DNA from: Paenibacillus_G filicis
Lineage (GTDB): Bacteria > Bacillota > Bacilli > Paenibacillales > NBRC-103111
NCBI RefSeq assembly: GCF_038070315.1
Contig: NZ_JBBPCC010000001.1
Location: forward strand, 682,001-746,000
Direction of reading: 5' to 3'
DNA: 64,000 bases
Position 1 is the first letter of the stretch. Each line of letters begins with the position of its first letter. The position numbers were made by a program, and so were the translations under genes. Of the stretch, positions 43,701 to 52,438 are shown in pieces. Under the pieces are notes generated by a model. It had not been told where the DNA came from, did not search any database, and saw only the letters and a list, made by a program, of their open reading frames with translations.

Positions 43701-43762
43701 ATTATTTATGTCCATTAAGCAAAAATCATACTAAAGTCCCTAGTGTTTTCCATTTCTAGTTC

Positions 43763-43791
43763 TTCACAAACCTTGCTACGTAATGTATAAT
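43763..43791 (+). promoter_or_regulatory. Sigma-A promoter of the first XRE gene
   Basis: TTCACA (43763-43768), 17-base spacer, TATAAT (43786-43791). It is almost identical to the promoter at 44371-44399, including the CTACGTAATG/ATACGTAATG spacer end. Because the apparent upstream ATG at 43783 is part of this box, the true start is ATG 43870. Confidence 0.8.
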
Positions 43792-43869
43792 CAAAACGTA
43801 AATGTATCCAACACAATTCGACAATTACATCATTTAGGTACAACTAGTAGTTTTGGAGGGACAGACAGA

Positions 43870-44241
43870 ATGATTATGATCGGGGACAGGATCGCTCTTC
43901 TTCGGGAGAAATTCGGCATGACGCAAGAGGAACTTTCCAAGAAGATCGACATTTCCCGTGCGTCGCTGTGCCATTATGAGAAAAGCCGCCGAGAGCCGGA
44001 TTATGATACGCTGGTTAAGGTGGCCGATTTGTTCCGGGTTACCCTGGACTACCTCATGGGCAGGACGCATGATCCTCACCAAACTTTAGACCCACATATT
44101 CGATCGTTTGTCGATCAGCTCGAATTGTCGGATAAGCTGCTGGTGGATCAATTTGCATTGACAGTCGATGGCAAGAAACTTTCCTTCGAAGAAGCCAGAC
44201 GCTTTATCGCTTTTGTAAGAGCTGAACGGGCTATCAAATAA
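43870..44241 (+). CDS. XRE-family regulator, first of a tandem pair
   Basis: A 123-residue protein. The helix-turn-helix at 5-60 has IALLREKFGMTQEELSKKID and SRASLCHYEKSRREPDYDTL, and the C-terminal module is KLLVDQFALTVDGKKLSFEE then ARRFIAFVRAERAI. The start is ATG 43870, nine bases after GGAGGG. It is about two-thirds identical in the first domain to the next gene, and both carry the same C-terminal module, promoter and operator layout. It is divergent from the SinR homologue. It probably binds the GATAC-N5-GTATC operators, which is inference from position. Confidence 0.88.
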   Translation: MIMIGDRIALLREKFGMTQEELSKKIDISRASLCHYEKSRREPDYDTLVKVADLFRVTLDYLMGRTHDPHQTLDPHIRSFVDQLELSDKLLVDQFALTVDGKKLSFEEARRFIAFVRAERAIK

Positions 44242-44276
44242 CTCAAAATAGTCTAGGAAGTCCAGCTGTTGAATAC

Positions 44277-44314
44277 AATACTTATTGTAACATATACCAG
44301 ATACAATTTGTATC
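44277..44314. promoter_or_regulatory. Composite operator, copy 2 (two 15-bp palindromes 23 bp apart)
   Basis: AATACTTATTGTAAC (44277-44291), eight bases, then GATACAATTTGTATC (44300-44314). It has the same spacing as copy 1, and ATA follows the first half-site in both. It sits between the two XRE genes, 56 bases before the second promoter's -35. Confidence 0.75.
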
Positions 44315-44370
44315 ACTTTAGGTAAATTTTATACTCTAAAATTTCCTTTGTCGAAATGTCGTTCTCATTC

Positions 44371-44399
44371 TTCACAAACGACGATACGTAATGTATAAT
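44371..44399 (+). promoter_or_regulatory. Sigma-A promoter of the second XRE gene
   Basis: TTCACA (44371-44376), 17-base spacer, TATAAT (44394-44399), a near copy of the promoter at 43763-43791. The transcript would have a leader of about 250 bases before the gene, which is unusually long. Confidence 0.7.
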
Positions 44400-44656
44400 T
44401 TAGTTATTCTAAAGCAATAATGATCTGTAGATCCCCCCCTGTTCTTAATGGCTAACGTTCTGTCGTCATTTTTTCAGCAAACATGGACACCATGATTGAA
44501 ACTGGGGCTATGGGGTGTCAATAGGCGAAAGATTTCTGTGCATGACCCTCATGGAATCATGACGTATGATCCGAAAGACATGGAAATAGGTGCTACGGAA
44601 CTCATAACCTCTATCTATCGAAGGAATACTTTAACAACCGATTGGGGTGATCACTG
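44400..44656 (+). other. Long leader of the second XRE gene
   Basis: A 57-codon open frame (44496-44669, TTG start, no ribosome site) runs through it and overlaps the XRE start by 13 bases. Its peptide (ending in TTDWGDHCWGK) is not recognised. No obvious riboswitch or terminator fold was seen. Confidence 0.35.
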
Positions 44657-45025
44657 TTGGGGCAAATAGGTAATCGAATCGCCGCGCTGCGCGAGAAGCA
44701 AGCATTGACTCAAGAAGAGCTTTCCATAAAGCTCGATATCTCTAGAGCGTCTTTGTCGCATTACGAGAAAAATCGGAGAGAACCAGACTATGACACGCTG
44801 GTGAAGATTGGGAATTTTTTCAAGGTATCCATTGATTTTTTACTGGGCCGCACCGAGGACCCGGAGATGGTGCTGGATTCAGACGTACGGCAGTTTGTAG
44901 ACAGTCTCGAGTTATCGGATGATCGCATTATGCAAAACTTCGCGCTTACGATTGACGGCAAGGAATTAACGCCTGAAGAAGCCAAACGGTTTATCGCCTT
45001 TGTGAGAGCTGAGCGTTCGTTCTAA
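44657..45025 (+). CDS. XRE-family regulator, second of a tandem pair
   Basis: A 122-residue paralogue of the preceding gene. The helix-turn-helix has IAALREKQALTQEELSIKLD and SRASLSHYEKNRREPDYDTL, and the C-terminal module is RIMQNFALTIDGKELTPEEA then KRFIAFVRAERSF. It starts at TTG 44657, preceded by GGGGTGATC, which pairs with the distal part of the 16S 3' end. The duplicated promoter and operator upstream and the shared architecture show a block duplication. A bidirectional terminator follows. Confidence 0.88.
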   Translation: MGQIGNRIAALREKQALTQEELSIKLDISRASLSHYEKNRREPDYDTLVKIGNFFKVSIDFLLGRTEDPEMVLDSDVRQFVDSLELSDDRIMQNFALTIDGKELTPEEAKRFIAFVRAERSF

Positions 45026-45034
45026 CGGCGAAAT

Positions 45035-45057
45035 GCCCCCGACTATACGTCGGGGGC
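45035..45057. terminator. Bidirectional terminator between the XRE gene and manC
   Basis: GCCCCCGAC-TATAC-GTCGGGGGC, with TTTATTG on the plus strand and ATTTCG on the minus strand. It ends both the XRE gene and the long minus-strand polysaccharide operon. Confidence 0.85.
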
Positions 45058-45080
45058 TTTATTGTATTTACCACCTGGGA

Positions 45081-46451
45081 TTAGCCGACAACGGCGCAAT
45101 ACCCGCAGATTTCTTCCCAAGACATGCAGAGCCTGATGATGTCCTCCTCCACCAGCTCGCTGCCGCGCTGAACCTCGATAATCTCCAGGTCCGTAATTGC
45201 CCGGATGCTGTGCTTCGCTTCATTTGGGATTTTGAGCACGTCTCCGGCCTGTACAGGAAGGAAAGCACCATTGACGACGACCTCGCCTTCGCCGGCGATG
45301 ATGGTCCAGACCTCGCTCCGTTTATAGTGAATCTGATAGCTCAGATTTTTGCCAGCCGCCACGAAAATCCGCTTCGTCAGCACCTCACTACCATCCGCCT
45401 GCTTCTTGTAATCCAGGACCCGGTACGACCCCCAGCGCCGCTCCTCATACATCGGGCGCTGCTCGAAGGCCTGAATCAAATCCTTGACCCGGGGGCTGGC
45501 GTTCTTCTCCGCGACGAGAATACCGTCAGGGCTTGTCGAGACGATAATATTCGACAAACCCAGCACGGCTACGGGAATGTCCAGCTCGTTGATCAGATGC
45601 GTATTCTGCGAATCCTCGCTAATTGTCCCCCGTCCGATAATTCCCGTCTCGATCTCTTCCGTGAGCGTATTCCAGGTACCTAGGTCCTTCCAGTAGCCAT
45701 CGTAAGGAAGCACGACGAGATGACCGGCCTTCTCCACAACCTCATAGTCGAAGCTGATTTTCTTCAGCTTGCCGTATTGCTTGAGCATTTCTTCATACTG
45801 AATAGGAAGTCCCTGTGCGATCAGGAGCTGGATGATATAGTTCAGCCGGAAGGCAAAAACCCCGCAATTCCAAAGCGCCTGCTGATCGATCAGCTCCTTC
45901 GCTTTATCCTCGCGGGGTTTCTCGGTAAAGTGGCTGACAGCCGCATAAGCGCCGTCTTGGCCTTCTTGGGGAACGATATAGCCGTACTTCTCGGACGGAT
46001 AGGTCGGCCTGACCCCCATTAGAGCCAGATCCGCGCCGGAATCGGCGATGACCTGCTCCAGCTCTTTCACCTTGGCGAAGAACCGGTCCTCGACAAAGGG
46101 ATCGACTGGCAGCACAGCGACCACTTCGTTCAGGCTGACGCCGACCATCGAGTACAGATAGGTGGCGGCCAAAGCAATCGCTGGGAAGGTGTCGCGACGC
46201 TCCGGCTCGATGATGATTGGAGCATCGCTGCCAACTTGGCTCTGGATCATATCGATCTGGGACTTACCGGAGGCGATATAGGAATCATGAGCAAGACCTT
46301 CGCGTCCAAGCTGCCGCCATACCCGCTGTACCATCGACTCGAGCTCCTGCTCGTCATTTTTCAACACCTTAAGAAATTGCTTGGAACGGGAATCATTGGA
46401 TAGAGGCCACAGTCTCTTCCCGGAACCGCCGGATAATAGAATTAATTTCAT
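45081..46451 (-). CDS. manC: Mannose-1-phosphate guanylyltransferase, ManC type
   Basis: A 456-residue protein. The nucleotidyl-transferase domain has LILLSGGSGKRLWPLSNDSR at the N-terminus, VLPVDPFVED, GYIVPQ and FTEKP. A C-terminal cupin (about 335-450) of the mannose-6-phosphate isomerase type 2 family has RRWGSYRVLDYKKQADGSEV, GKNLSYQIHYKRSEVWTIIA and GDVLKIPNEAKHSI. It supplies GDP-mannose to the glycosyltransferases of the same operon. The start is ATG 46451 (MKLILLSG); a GTG five codons earlier is possible. It is the last gene of the operon. Confidence 0.92.
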   Translation of the reverse strand: MKLILLSGGSGKRLWPLSNDSRSKQFLKVLKNDEQELESMVQRVWRQLGREGLAHDSYIASGKSQIDMIQSQVGSDAPIIIEPERRDTFPAIALAATYLYSMVGVSLNEVVAVLPVDPFVEDRFFAKVKELEQVIADSGADLALMGVRPTYPSEKYGYIVPQEGQDGAYAAVSHFTEKPREDKAKELIDQQALWNCGVFAFRLNYIIQLLIAQGLPIQYEEMLKQYGKLKKISFDYEVVEKAGHLVVLPYDGYWKDLGTWNTLTEEIETGIIGRGTISEDSQNTHLINELDIPVAVLGLSNIIVSTSPDGILVAEKNASPRVKDLIQAFEQRPMYEERRWGSYRVLDYKKQADGSEVLTKRIFVAAGKNLSYQIHYKRSEVWTIIAGEGEVVVNGAFLPVQAGDVLKIPNEAKHSIRAITDLEIIEVQRGSELVEEDIIRLCMSWEEICGYCAVVG

Positions 46452-46496
46452 CTCTCGATCACTCACTTTCTATATTTATACATGGTTCTGGAATGA

Positions 46497-47633
46497 TCAG
46501 TTCTTGGTTGCAGCTACGTACGTGTAAGGGCCGGAATCCGTCTGCATATGACGTTCGACCAGCGCCATCAATTCGTTCTTGAAGCGCTGCTCGCTGAACT
46601 TCTCCGCATGCAGCCTGATACGCTGCGGGCTCCAGCTCATTTGCTCGAAGTCCTTCAACGCAGCCTCCAGCGAGTCCACAGTCTGTTCGGTGAAATAGCA
46701 GCCATTCACGCCCGGAATGACCGTATCAAGAGCTCCGCCCCCACGGTAGGCGATGACCGGCCGGCCGCAGGCATTGGCCTCAAGCGGCGTGATGCCGAAG
46801 TCCTCCAGACCGGGGAACAGGAACGCCCGGCAATGGCTCATATAGCGGACGACCTCTTCGTCCGAAAGGCGACCGGTAAACTGGACACTGTCGCCTGCCA
46901 GCGAACGCAAACGCTCCAGATCGGGCCCTCCTCCGACGACAATCAGCTTCTTGCCAAGCCTGCTGCAGGCCTGAACGGCCAGATCGATTTTTTTATAGGA
47001 CACGAGGCGTGACACGATAAGGTAATAATCGCCACCAGGCTCAGGGTTCATCTCGTAACGCTCCACATCAACCGGCGGATAGATCTTGACGGACTTGCGG
47101 TCGTAGCAAGACTCGATGCGCTGCTGGACGACCGAGGAGTTGGCGATCAAGTGATGTACCCGCCCAGTCGAACGAATGTCCCACTGCTTGAGCAGCTTCA
47201 CCGTATTGCTCGCGAGCCATTTCAGGGGAGCCGGAACATTCATCCCTTCCATATAAGCGGAGAAGTCCCAGGCGAAGCGCATCGGGGTATGGCAGTAGCA
47301 GATATGTATGGTTTTCCCCGAGATCGGCACGCCCTTGGCGTAAGCGCTGCTAGAGCTGAGGACCAGGTCATATTCCCGGAGATCCATCGACTGGACAGCG
47401 AATGGATACAACCAAAAATATTGCTTAAACCTCCGAAGCACCCCTGGAATGCGCTGCATCCAGGTTGTGCGTATATCGGCGTCCTGAAGCTCGGCAAGCA
47501 GCATATTCCGGTCTACGATGGTCGTATAAATCGGAGCCTCTGGAAACATCTTGTGGAAGACGGCAACGACGCGTTCTGCACCGCCCATCTGATTCAAATA
47601 ATCGTGTACGATCGCCACCTTGAGAGGCTTCAT
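46497..47633 (-). CDS. Glycosyltransferase family 4, WbaZ-like mannosyltransferase
   Basis: A 378-residue GT-B enzyme. The start KVAIVHDYLNQMGGAERVVA is followed by ICYCHTPMRFAWDFSAYM, ANSSVVQQRIESCYDRKSV and YYLIVSRLVSYKKIDLAVQA. The donor E-x7-E region is LEDFGITPLEANACGRPVIA. The CYCHTPMRFAWD block is typical of WbaZ-type mannosyltransferases, which fits the ManC gene directly downstream. It overlaps the upstream gene by four bases. Confidence 0.88.
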   Translation of the reverse strand: MKPLKVAIVHDYLNQMGGAERVVAVFHKMFPEAPIYTTIVDRNMLLAELQDADIRTTWMQRIPGVLRRFKQYFWLYPFAVQSMDLREYDLVLSSSSAYAKGVPISGKTIHICYCHTPMRFAWDFSAYMEGMNVPAPLKWLASNTVKLLKQWDIRSTGRVHHLIANSSVVQQRIESCYDRKSVKIYPPVDVERYEMNPEPGGDYYLIVSRLVSYKKIDLAVQACSRLGKKLIVVGGGPDLERLRSLAGDSVQFTGRLSDEEVVRYMSHCRAFLFPGLEDFGITPLEANACGRPVIAYRGGGALDTVIPGVNGCYFTEQTVDSLEAALKDFEQMSWSPQRIRLHAEKFSEQRFKNELMALVERHMQTDSGPYTYVAATKN

Positions 47634-48847
47634 CGCGAAAACTCCTTCCCTCCGCTCGATGTCAGGCGGTATACGCCTTCTGCAGCCTTCCCCTGTAGAC
47701 CCGGGATGATCTGCTCATACAAGGCCTCCACCTTCCGGGCCGTGTCCTGGATCGTGAATGCCTCCCGCACGCGGGAGGCGGCACGGCGTCCCATAGAGAT
47801 CCTCAACGCAGGAGACTGAAGCAGCTTATTCACATGCAAGGTGAGCGTACTCACGTCAGCAACCGGATACAGCAGGCCGCATGAATCGTGGACGACGATC
47901 TCGGGTACTCCTCCCGCATTCGTCCCTACGACCGGGATCGACTGCGACATCGCCTCGATCAGTACACGGCCGAACGGCTCCTGATCCGAGCAAAGCAGCA
48001 GCAGATCGGCGGCGCAGCAGATTTCCATCACATCCTCGCGGAAGCCTGTGAACCGGACATAAGGCTGCAGCTCATATTCCTCCACCAGCTTGTGCAGATA
48101 ATCCAAGTAATCCTTGTTCTCCTGACGGAATTTCGCTTCTCCCACGATCCAGAGCTGTGCCTGATGTCCGCTTTTTCGCAGATGCTTCAGCGCATGAATC
48201 GCATCTTCCTGACGCTTCCACGGCGCAATCTGGCCGATAATGGCTAGTAACGGTGCATCCTGCGGCGTATTCAGCTCCTCCCGAATTCGCAAGCGATGGG
48301 CCTTCTTGGCGTAATCATCGAATTCCTTCAGCGCCACTCCGTTATGGATGAGGTGGAGACGATCGTCCAGTCCTCGCTCGCTGAAGCCCTGACGGACGGC
48401 TTCCGAGATGCAGATCAAGGCGGCTGCCGTCCGCCTGGCGGCCAGCCCGATGGCACGGCCGAACATACCCTGTGGCGGGTTATCGCGGACATGCCAAACG
48501 ATCGGCTTGCGGTGCAACCAGCCGAATAAGGCGGCCATGATGCCGGCACGCAGCGAATTGGCATGAACGAGATCGATCCGGTGCGCCTTGACCGCCCGGG
48601 CGAACGCATGACCGGCCCACAGCATCCCGGCCATATCCTTCAGCAGCCGCAGCGGATTTTTCGACATTCTGGCACGGTAGCCTGGAATCTTCACCACCTG
48701 AATGCCCATCGTTTCGGCCCGCTCCGTCAGCTCACCTTCCGGAGCGAACAGAATCGCCTGAGCCTGCTCAAGATGTCCGGCGGTCAGCAGCAGACTGATT
48801 TCCGCGCCGCTGACCACGCTCGTATGGTTATAGAACGCTACATTCAT
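47630..48847 (-). CDS. Glycosyltransferase family 4
   Basis: A 405-residue GT-B enzyme. It has NHTSVVSGAEISLLLTAGHL, VHANSLRAGIMAALFGWLHR, ICISEAVRQGFSERGL and NGVALKEFD in the acceptor half. The donor half has IGQIAPWKRQEDAIHALKHL and DQEPFGRVLIEAMSQSIPVV (E-x7-E). ATGA overlaps both neighbours. The sugar specificity is unknown; with ManC in the operon a mannosyl or GDP-sugar donor is possible. Confidence 0.88.
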   Translation of the reverse strand: MNVAFYNHTSVVSGAEISLLLTAGHLEQAQAILFAPEGELTERAETMGIQVVKIPGYRARMSKNPLRLLKDMAGMLWAGHAFARAVKAHRIDLVHANSLRAGIMAALFGWLHRKPIVWHVRDNPPQGMFGRAIGLAARRTAAALICISEAVRQGFSERGLDDRLHLIHNGVALKEFDDYAKKAHRLRIREELNTPQDAPLLAIIGQIAPWKRQEDAIHALKHLRKSGHQAQLWIVGEAKFRQENKDYLDYLHKLVEEYELQPYVRFTGFREDVMEICCAADLLLLCSDQEPFGRVLIEAMSQSIPVVGTNAGGVPEIVVHDSCGLLYPVADVSTLTLHVNKLLQSPALRISMGRRAASRVREAFTIQDTARKVEALYEQIIPGLQGKAAEGVYRLTSSGGKEFSR

Positions 48848-50028
48848 CGTATCGCCGGCCCCTTCCGTTTATCGCCGGCCTGCTCGAATACCCGCGTGAC
48901 AGCACTAGCCACCCGATCCCACGTGTAACGGCTTTGCACATAAGCCAGGCACTCGTCCCTGGACGGGATGACAGTGTTGCCCGCCAGTACAGAACAGAGC
49001 TTCTCGGCCATCGCTTCAGACGTACTATCGGCAAACAGCAGATCACCGGATAAACCCTCGAGAATTTCCTTCGTTCCTCCATAAGGAGTGCCCATTACAG
49101 GCGTACCGCAAGCCATAGCTTCGACGGTCACAAGACCGAACCCCTCCAGTGTTAATGTAGGAACGATGCTAAGGTCGGCCGCTTGATACCAACGTACGAG
49201 ATCTTCGTTCGACACACGCCCGAGAAAATGGACCGTTCCGCCCAGCCCAAGCTCGGCCGCAAGCTGTTCAAGCTGCCGGCCCATCGGTCCGCTCCCAGCA
49301 ATATACAGCACCGCATCGGGCGCTTCCCGCTTTACACGCACCATCGCTCGGATCAGGTTATCGATGCCCATCCGAGGAACAAGACGGCGGGCACAGAAGA
49401 GCACCGGCTGACCTTGCCGCAAGCCGAGCTGCTCGCGGACCTGACTGCGGTCGGCCGCTGGCCGGAAACGCTCCGTGTCCACAGCTCCCGGTATGACATG
49501 AATGCGCTGAGCATCCATCCCGTAATCCTGGGCCAGAATATCCCGGAAGTAGCGGCTCAGCACGATGAAGTGATCGGACCGGCGGTAGGAGAGCAGCTCC
49601 ACGTTCTTCTTGAGCTGATAGCGCAGCTGCTGCGCCAGCTTCTGGCTGCGGTCCTCCACCATGCCTTCCTGCGCCCAGGGACCATGAAAATGCGTGACGA
49701 TCGGTACGCCATCCGGTACCAGGTTGCGGGTAATCATCGAGGCATACAGGGCGAAGTGCGGATTATACACATCCGGGCGCTTCTGCTTCGTTTCGGCGGC
49801 GAATGCGTGTCGGAATGCCCGCGATCTGGCCCAGGTCCCCACCTCTGCCGGAAGACGCAAGACATCCTCCATATAACCCGGAGCCGTAGTCGGCTCTCCG
49901 CTCGCCGTCATCAGTCCCTTGACCTCATGACCGTATTCTCTCATCGCTCTCAAGTAATCGGCAAAATAGCGGTTAAGCCCGCCAGGCGTATGCTCAATCC
50001 AACCCATTCCCGTGGCTAAAATATTCAT
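48844..50028 (-). CDS. Glycosyltransferase family 4
   Basis: A 394-residue GT-B enzyme. Its N-terminus is MGWIEHTPGGLNRYFADYLR, with THFHGPWAQEGMVEDRS and HFIVLSRYFRDILAQDYGMD in the acceptor half. FCARRLVPRMGIDNLIRAMV, YIAGSGPMGRQLEQLAAEL and LEGFGLVTVEAMACGTPVMG belong to the donor half. It overlaps the downstream glycosyltransferase by four bases and starts 15 bases after the acyltransferase stop. Confidence 0.88.
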   Translation of the reverse strand: MNILATGMGWIEHTPGGLNRYFADYLRAMREYGHEVKGLMTASGEPTTAPGYMEDVLRLPAEVGTWARSRAFRHAFAAETKQKRPDVYNPHFALYASMITRNLVPDGVPIVTHFHGPWAQEGMVEDRSQKLAQQLRYQLKKNVELLSYRRSDHFIVLSRYFRDILAQDYGMDAQRIHVIPGAVDTERFRPAADRSQVREQLGLRQGQPVLFCARRLVPRMGIDNLIRAMVRVKREAPDAVLYIAGSGPMGRQLEQLAAELGLGGTVHFLGRVSNEDLVRWYQAADLSIVPTLTLEGFGLVTVEAMACGTPVMGTPYGGTKEILEGLSGDLLFADSTSEAMAEKLCSVLAGNTVIPSRDECLAYVQSRYTWDRVASAVTRVFEQAGDKRKGPAIR

Positions 50029-50043
50029 GGCTTCTCAACTTCC

Positions 50044-51252
50044 TTATATATGATGGCTTTTCGTATCCAGAGTCGGCTTCTTTCTCCGGGATGGCGCGCC
50101 CTGCAGCTTCTTGAAGAAATTGCGGACCTCTGCCGTCTTGGCTTCCGTCACCAGCGACAGCATCCAGGCATACAAGCAGATCGCTGCGGCTATGACCAGT
50201 CCGAGCAGCAGATGCGGCAGATCCGGATTCCAGGTTCCCCATTTGCCGTCTCCCAGCCAAACTCTGATAAAATTCACAACCGGGTAATGTGTCAGATACA
50301 GCGTATAGGAGAAACCGGCCAATACTGCATGAGCTTGCAGCCCCCGCCGGATTTCCAGAGTGGTCGCCGGCCGGTTTAACCCGTGAAGAATCGCATAGAT
50401 CAGAGCCGCGAAGCCCAGCGAGATGACCAAGGAAACGAGATATACGAGCATGCCCGAACCCTCGCCCTCTCCCGCGATAACCTTGCCTCCCACGAGAAGA
50501 GCGACGCATACAGCCACAAGAGTTGGAACAGCAGCCTTCGCCAGCAGTCGCTCAGACAGCTTGGGTGCAGGCAGCAGGGTGAGTGCAGCACCGAGCAGCC
50601 AGATCACGAAGTACAGCATGATCGACTTGCCCAGCAGCACGGCCATGAGAAGAGCGACTGCACCGTATAAGGCTCGTTTCCATACTTGCCTGGCCGCAAA
50701 GGCCAGAGCGAGGCAAGGAAACAGCATATAGTACCAGAATTCGTAGCATAAGCTCCACAGCGGGATGTTCTCCCCGTAATTCGGCACAACCAGTCCCTGA
50801 AGAAACAAGAGATTGCCTACAAAATCCAGCAGCCCGAGCGAATCGGAGAAACGGTCGAATTGAGGAAACAGCATCAGTTGGAATTTGGCCCATATATAGG
50901 TCAGTAACAGTGCCGAGATCAGTACCACCCATAGCCGGGTCACACGGTTTAATAAATAAGTCTTCCAGCTCCATGAGCCGGCTGCCACGGATTTCAACAC
51001 GCTGCCCGCGATTAAGTAGCCGCTCAATACGAAAAATAACATGACGAATTCATTGCCTATACTGGTAGCTGCATACAGTGCCTTAATCAGCAGATTCTTA
51101 TGCTGCAACTGTTCATAACCCTTGAAGAGTACAGGCCGCAGATGATAAATCATCACGTAAAATGCTGAAAACCACCGCAAAGCGTGCAAATAATATGCGG
51201 CTTTGGATTTCTGGCTGATCACAACCAGCCGCCTGCTAAGCGCCTTTCCCAT
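50044..51252 (-). CDS. Acyltransferase 3 family membrane protein
   Basis: The 402-residue protein has about ten membrane helices and the PF01757 pattern: YYLHALRWFSAFYVMIYHLR near the N-terminus with the family's His-Leu-Arg, SIGNEFVMLFFVLSGYLIAG, and VPNYGENIPLWSLCYEFWYY with the conserved W-S-L..E. It probably O-acetylates a sugar of the polymer, working at the membrane. It overlaps the upstream glycosyltransferase gene by 17 bases and starts at ATG 51252. Confidence 0.88.
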   Translation of the reverse strand: MGKALSRRLVVISQKSKAAYYLHALRWFSAFYVMIYHLRPVLFKGYEQLQHKNLLIKALYAATSIGNEFVMLFFVLSGYLIAGSVLKSVAAGSWSWKTYLLNRVTRLWVVLISALLLTYIWAKFQLMLFPQFDRFSDSLGLLDFVGNLLFLQGLVVPNYGENIPLWSLCYEFWYYMLFPCLALAFAARQVWKRALYGAVALLMAVLLGKSIMLYFVIWLLGAALTLLPAPKLSERLLAKAAVPTLVAVCVALLVGGKVIAGEGEGSGMLVYLVSLVISLGFAALIYAILHGLNRPATTLEIRRGLQAHAVLAGFSYTLYLTHYPVVNFIRVWLGDGKWGTWNPDLPHLLLGLVIAAAICLYAWMLSLVTEAKTAEVRNFFKKLQGAPSRRKKPTLDTKSHHI

Positions 51253-52438
51253 GATTCACACCCCTGCCCGGTTTGCGAGCCGCATGTTCTTGATACAATC
51301 CAATCAGCCGACTGACGTGCCGATCCAGGTCATGGCGGGTTTTGACCAGCTGATACCCTGTCTTCCCCATCGATTCAGCCAGAGCCGCATCGTCCGCCAG
51401 CGACTGGATAGCTTGAGCCAGTGCAGAAACATCATTCACTTCCACCAGCAGTCCATTGCTTCCATGCTGAACAGACTCCTGCAGTCCTCCGATCCGGCTG
51501 GCGATTACCGCCCGGCTCTGGGCCATCGCTTCGAACGGTGTAAAGCCGGCGGGTTCCGGCCAGAGTGATGGAGCGATGACAGCACGGCTACCCTGAATCA
51601 GACGCTGCGACTCCGCACCCGTCAGCCAGCCGTGGAAGAAGACCCGGTCTGCCAGACCAAGACTGTCACTAAGTTCCTTGAGTCGCGGGAGGTCGTAGCC
51701 TTCCCCCGCCACATCCAGGTGGATCGATTTATCTGTCAACGCCATCGCGCGGATCAGCCACTCCAGCCCCTTGAGCGCTGTGATTCTTCCCAGGAAAACA
51801 AAGCGTGGAGGCCCCTCATACAGCGGTTGTGGCGCTACGTCACTCCTAGCCTGCATCGGCAGATGCAGCGTCCTCACCATATCCTGAGGAAATCCCGCAT
51901 TGATAACCTGACGGCGTAAATATTCGCTGACCGCAATAATCGGCACTTGCTCCATGACCTTCTTCTCCGTAAACAGGTTATGGAAGTTTTCCATAATCTT
52001 ATGAGGCCTTCGGCTTCCGCATTGGTTGATTAAATGCCCCCACAGGCAGCCCATATAGCTAAACCCGCGCTCGCAAACCTTCTCTCCATTCTTGAAGAAC
52101 TTGCTTCCGCTCGGGCAATGCAGGCCATGATTATGAATCGTCCGGATCACGGCCGTCCCGGCAGCTTGGACCTCGCTCAGCGAGATGGGGTAATAATCAT
52201 GAAGATGAAGCACCTCAATACCGAGGCGTTCGCACAAGGAAGCCAACTCTCCCGGAGCGGTAAAACCGTGGTAGGCTCCAAATTTTTCTTCGTAGGGCTT
52301 ACGGGGCATCTCAGGGGTCAGATAATCCAACATATACACCTCATGCCCCTGCTCCGCCTGAGCCTGTGAGATCGTACGCACGTAAGTTTGGATGCCGCCC
52401 TCCCTGAAATAACCGTAGCAATAATGAGCTATACGCAT
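51236..52438 (-). CDS. Glycosyltransferase family 4
   Basis: A 400-residue GT-B enzyme. HYCYGYFREGGIQTYVRTIS, LHLHDYYPISLSEVQAAG and RTIHNHGLHCPSGSKFFKNG form the acceptor half, which includes a Cys-rich insert (CPSG..CERGFSYMGCLWGH) seen in some members. FVFLGRITALKGLEWLIRAM and EPAGFTPFEAMAQSRAVIAS form the donor half. Its ATG overlaps the stop of the GT2 gene as TAATG, so the two are translated together. Confidence 0.87.
   Translation of the reverse strand: MRIAHYCYGYFREGGIQTYVRTISQAQAEQGHEVYMLDYLTPEMPRKPYEEKFGAYHGFTAPGELASLCERLGIEVLHLHDYYPISLSEVQAAGTAVIRTIHNHGLHCPSGSKFFKNGEKVCERGFSYMGCLWGHLINQCGSRRPHKIMENFHNLFTEKKVMEQVPIIAVSEYLRRQVINAGFPQDMVRTLHLPMQARSDVAPQPLYEGPPRFVFLGRITALKGLEWLIRAMALTDKSIHLDVAGEGYDLPRLKELSDSLGLADRVFFHGWLTGAESQRLIQGSRAVIAPSLWPEPAGFTPFEAMAQSRAVIASRIGGLQESVQHGSNGLLVEVNDVSALAQAIQSLADDAALAESMGKTGYQLVKTRHDLDRHVSRLIGLYQEHAARKPGRGVNHGKGA

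Noticed and set aside
43783..43869. Upstream ATG for the first XRE gene
   Set aside because: This ATG overlaps the -10 box TATAAT and would precede the transcription start; ATG 43870 has GGAGGG at proper distance.
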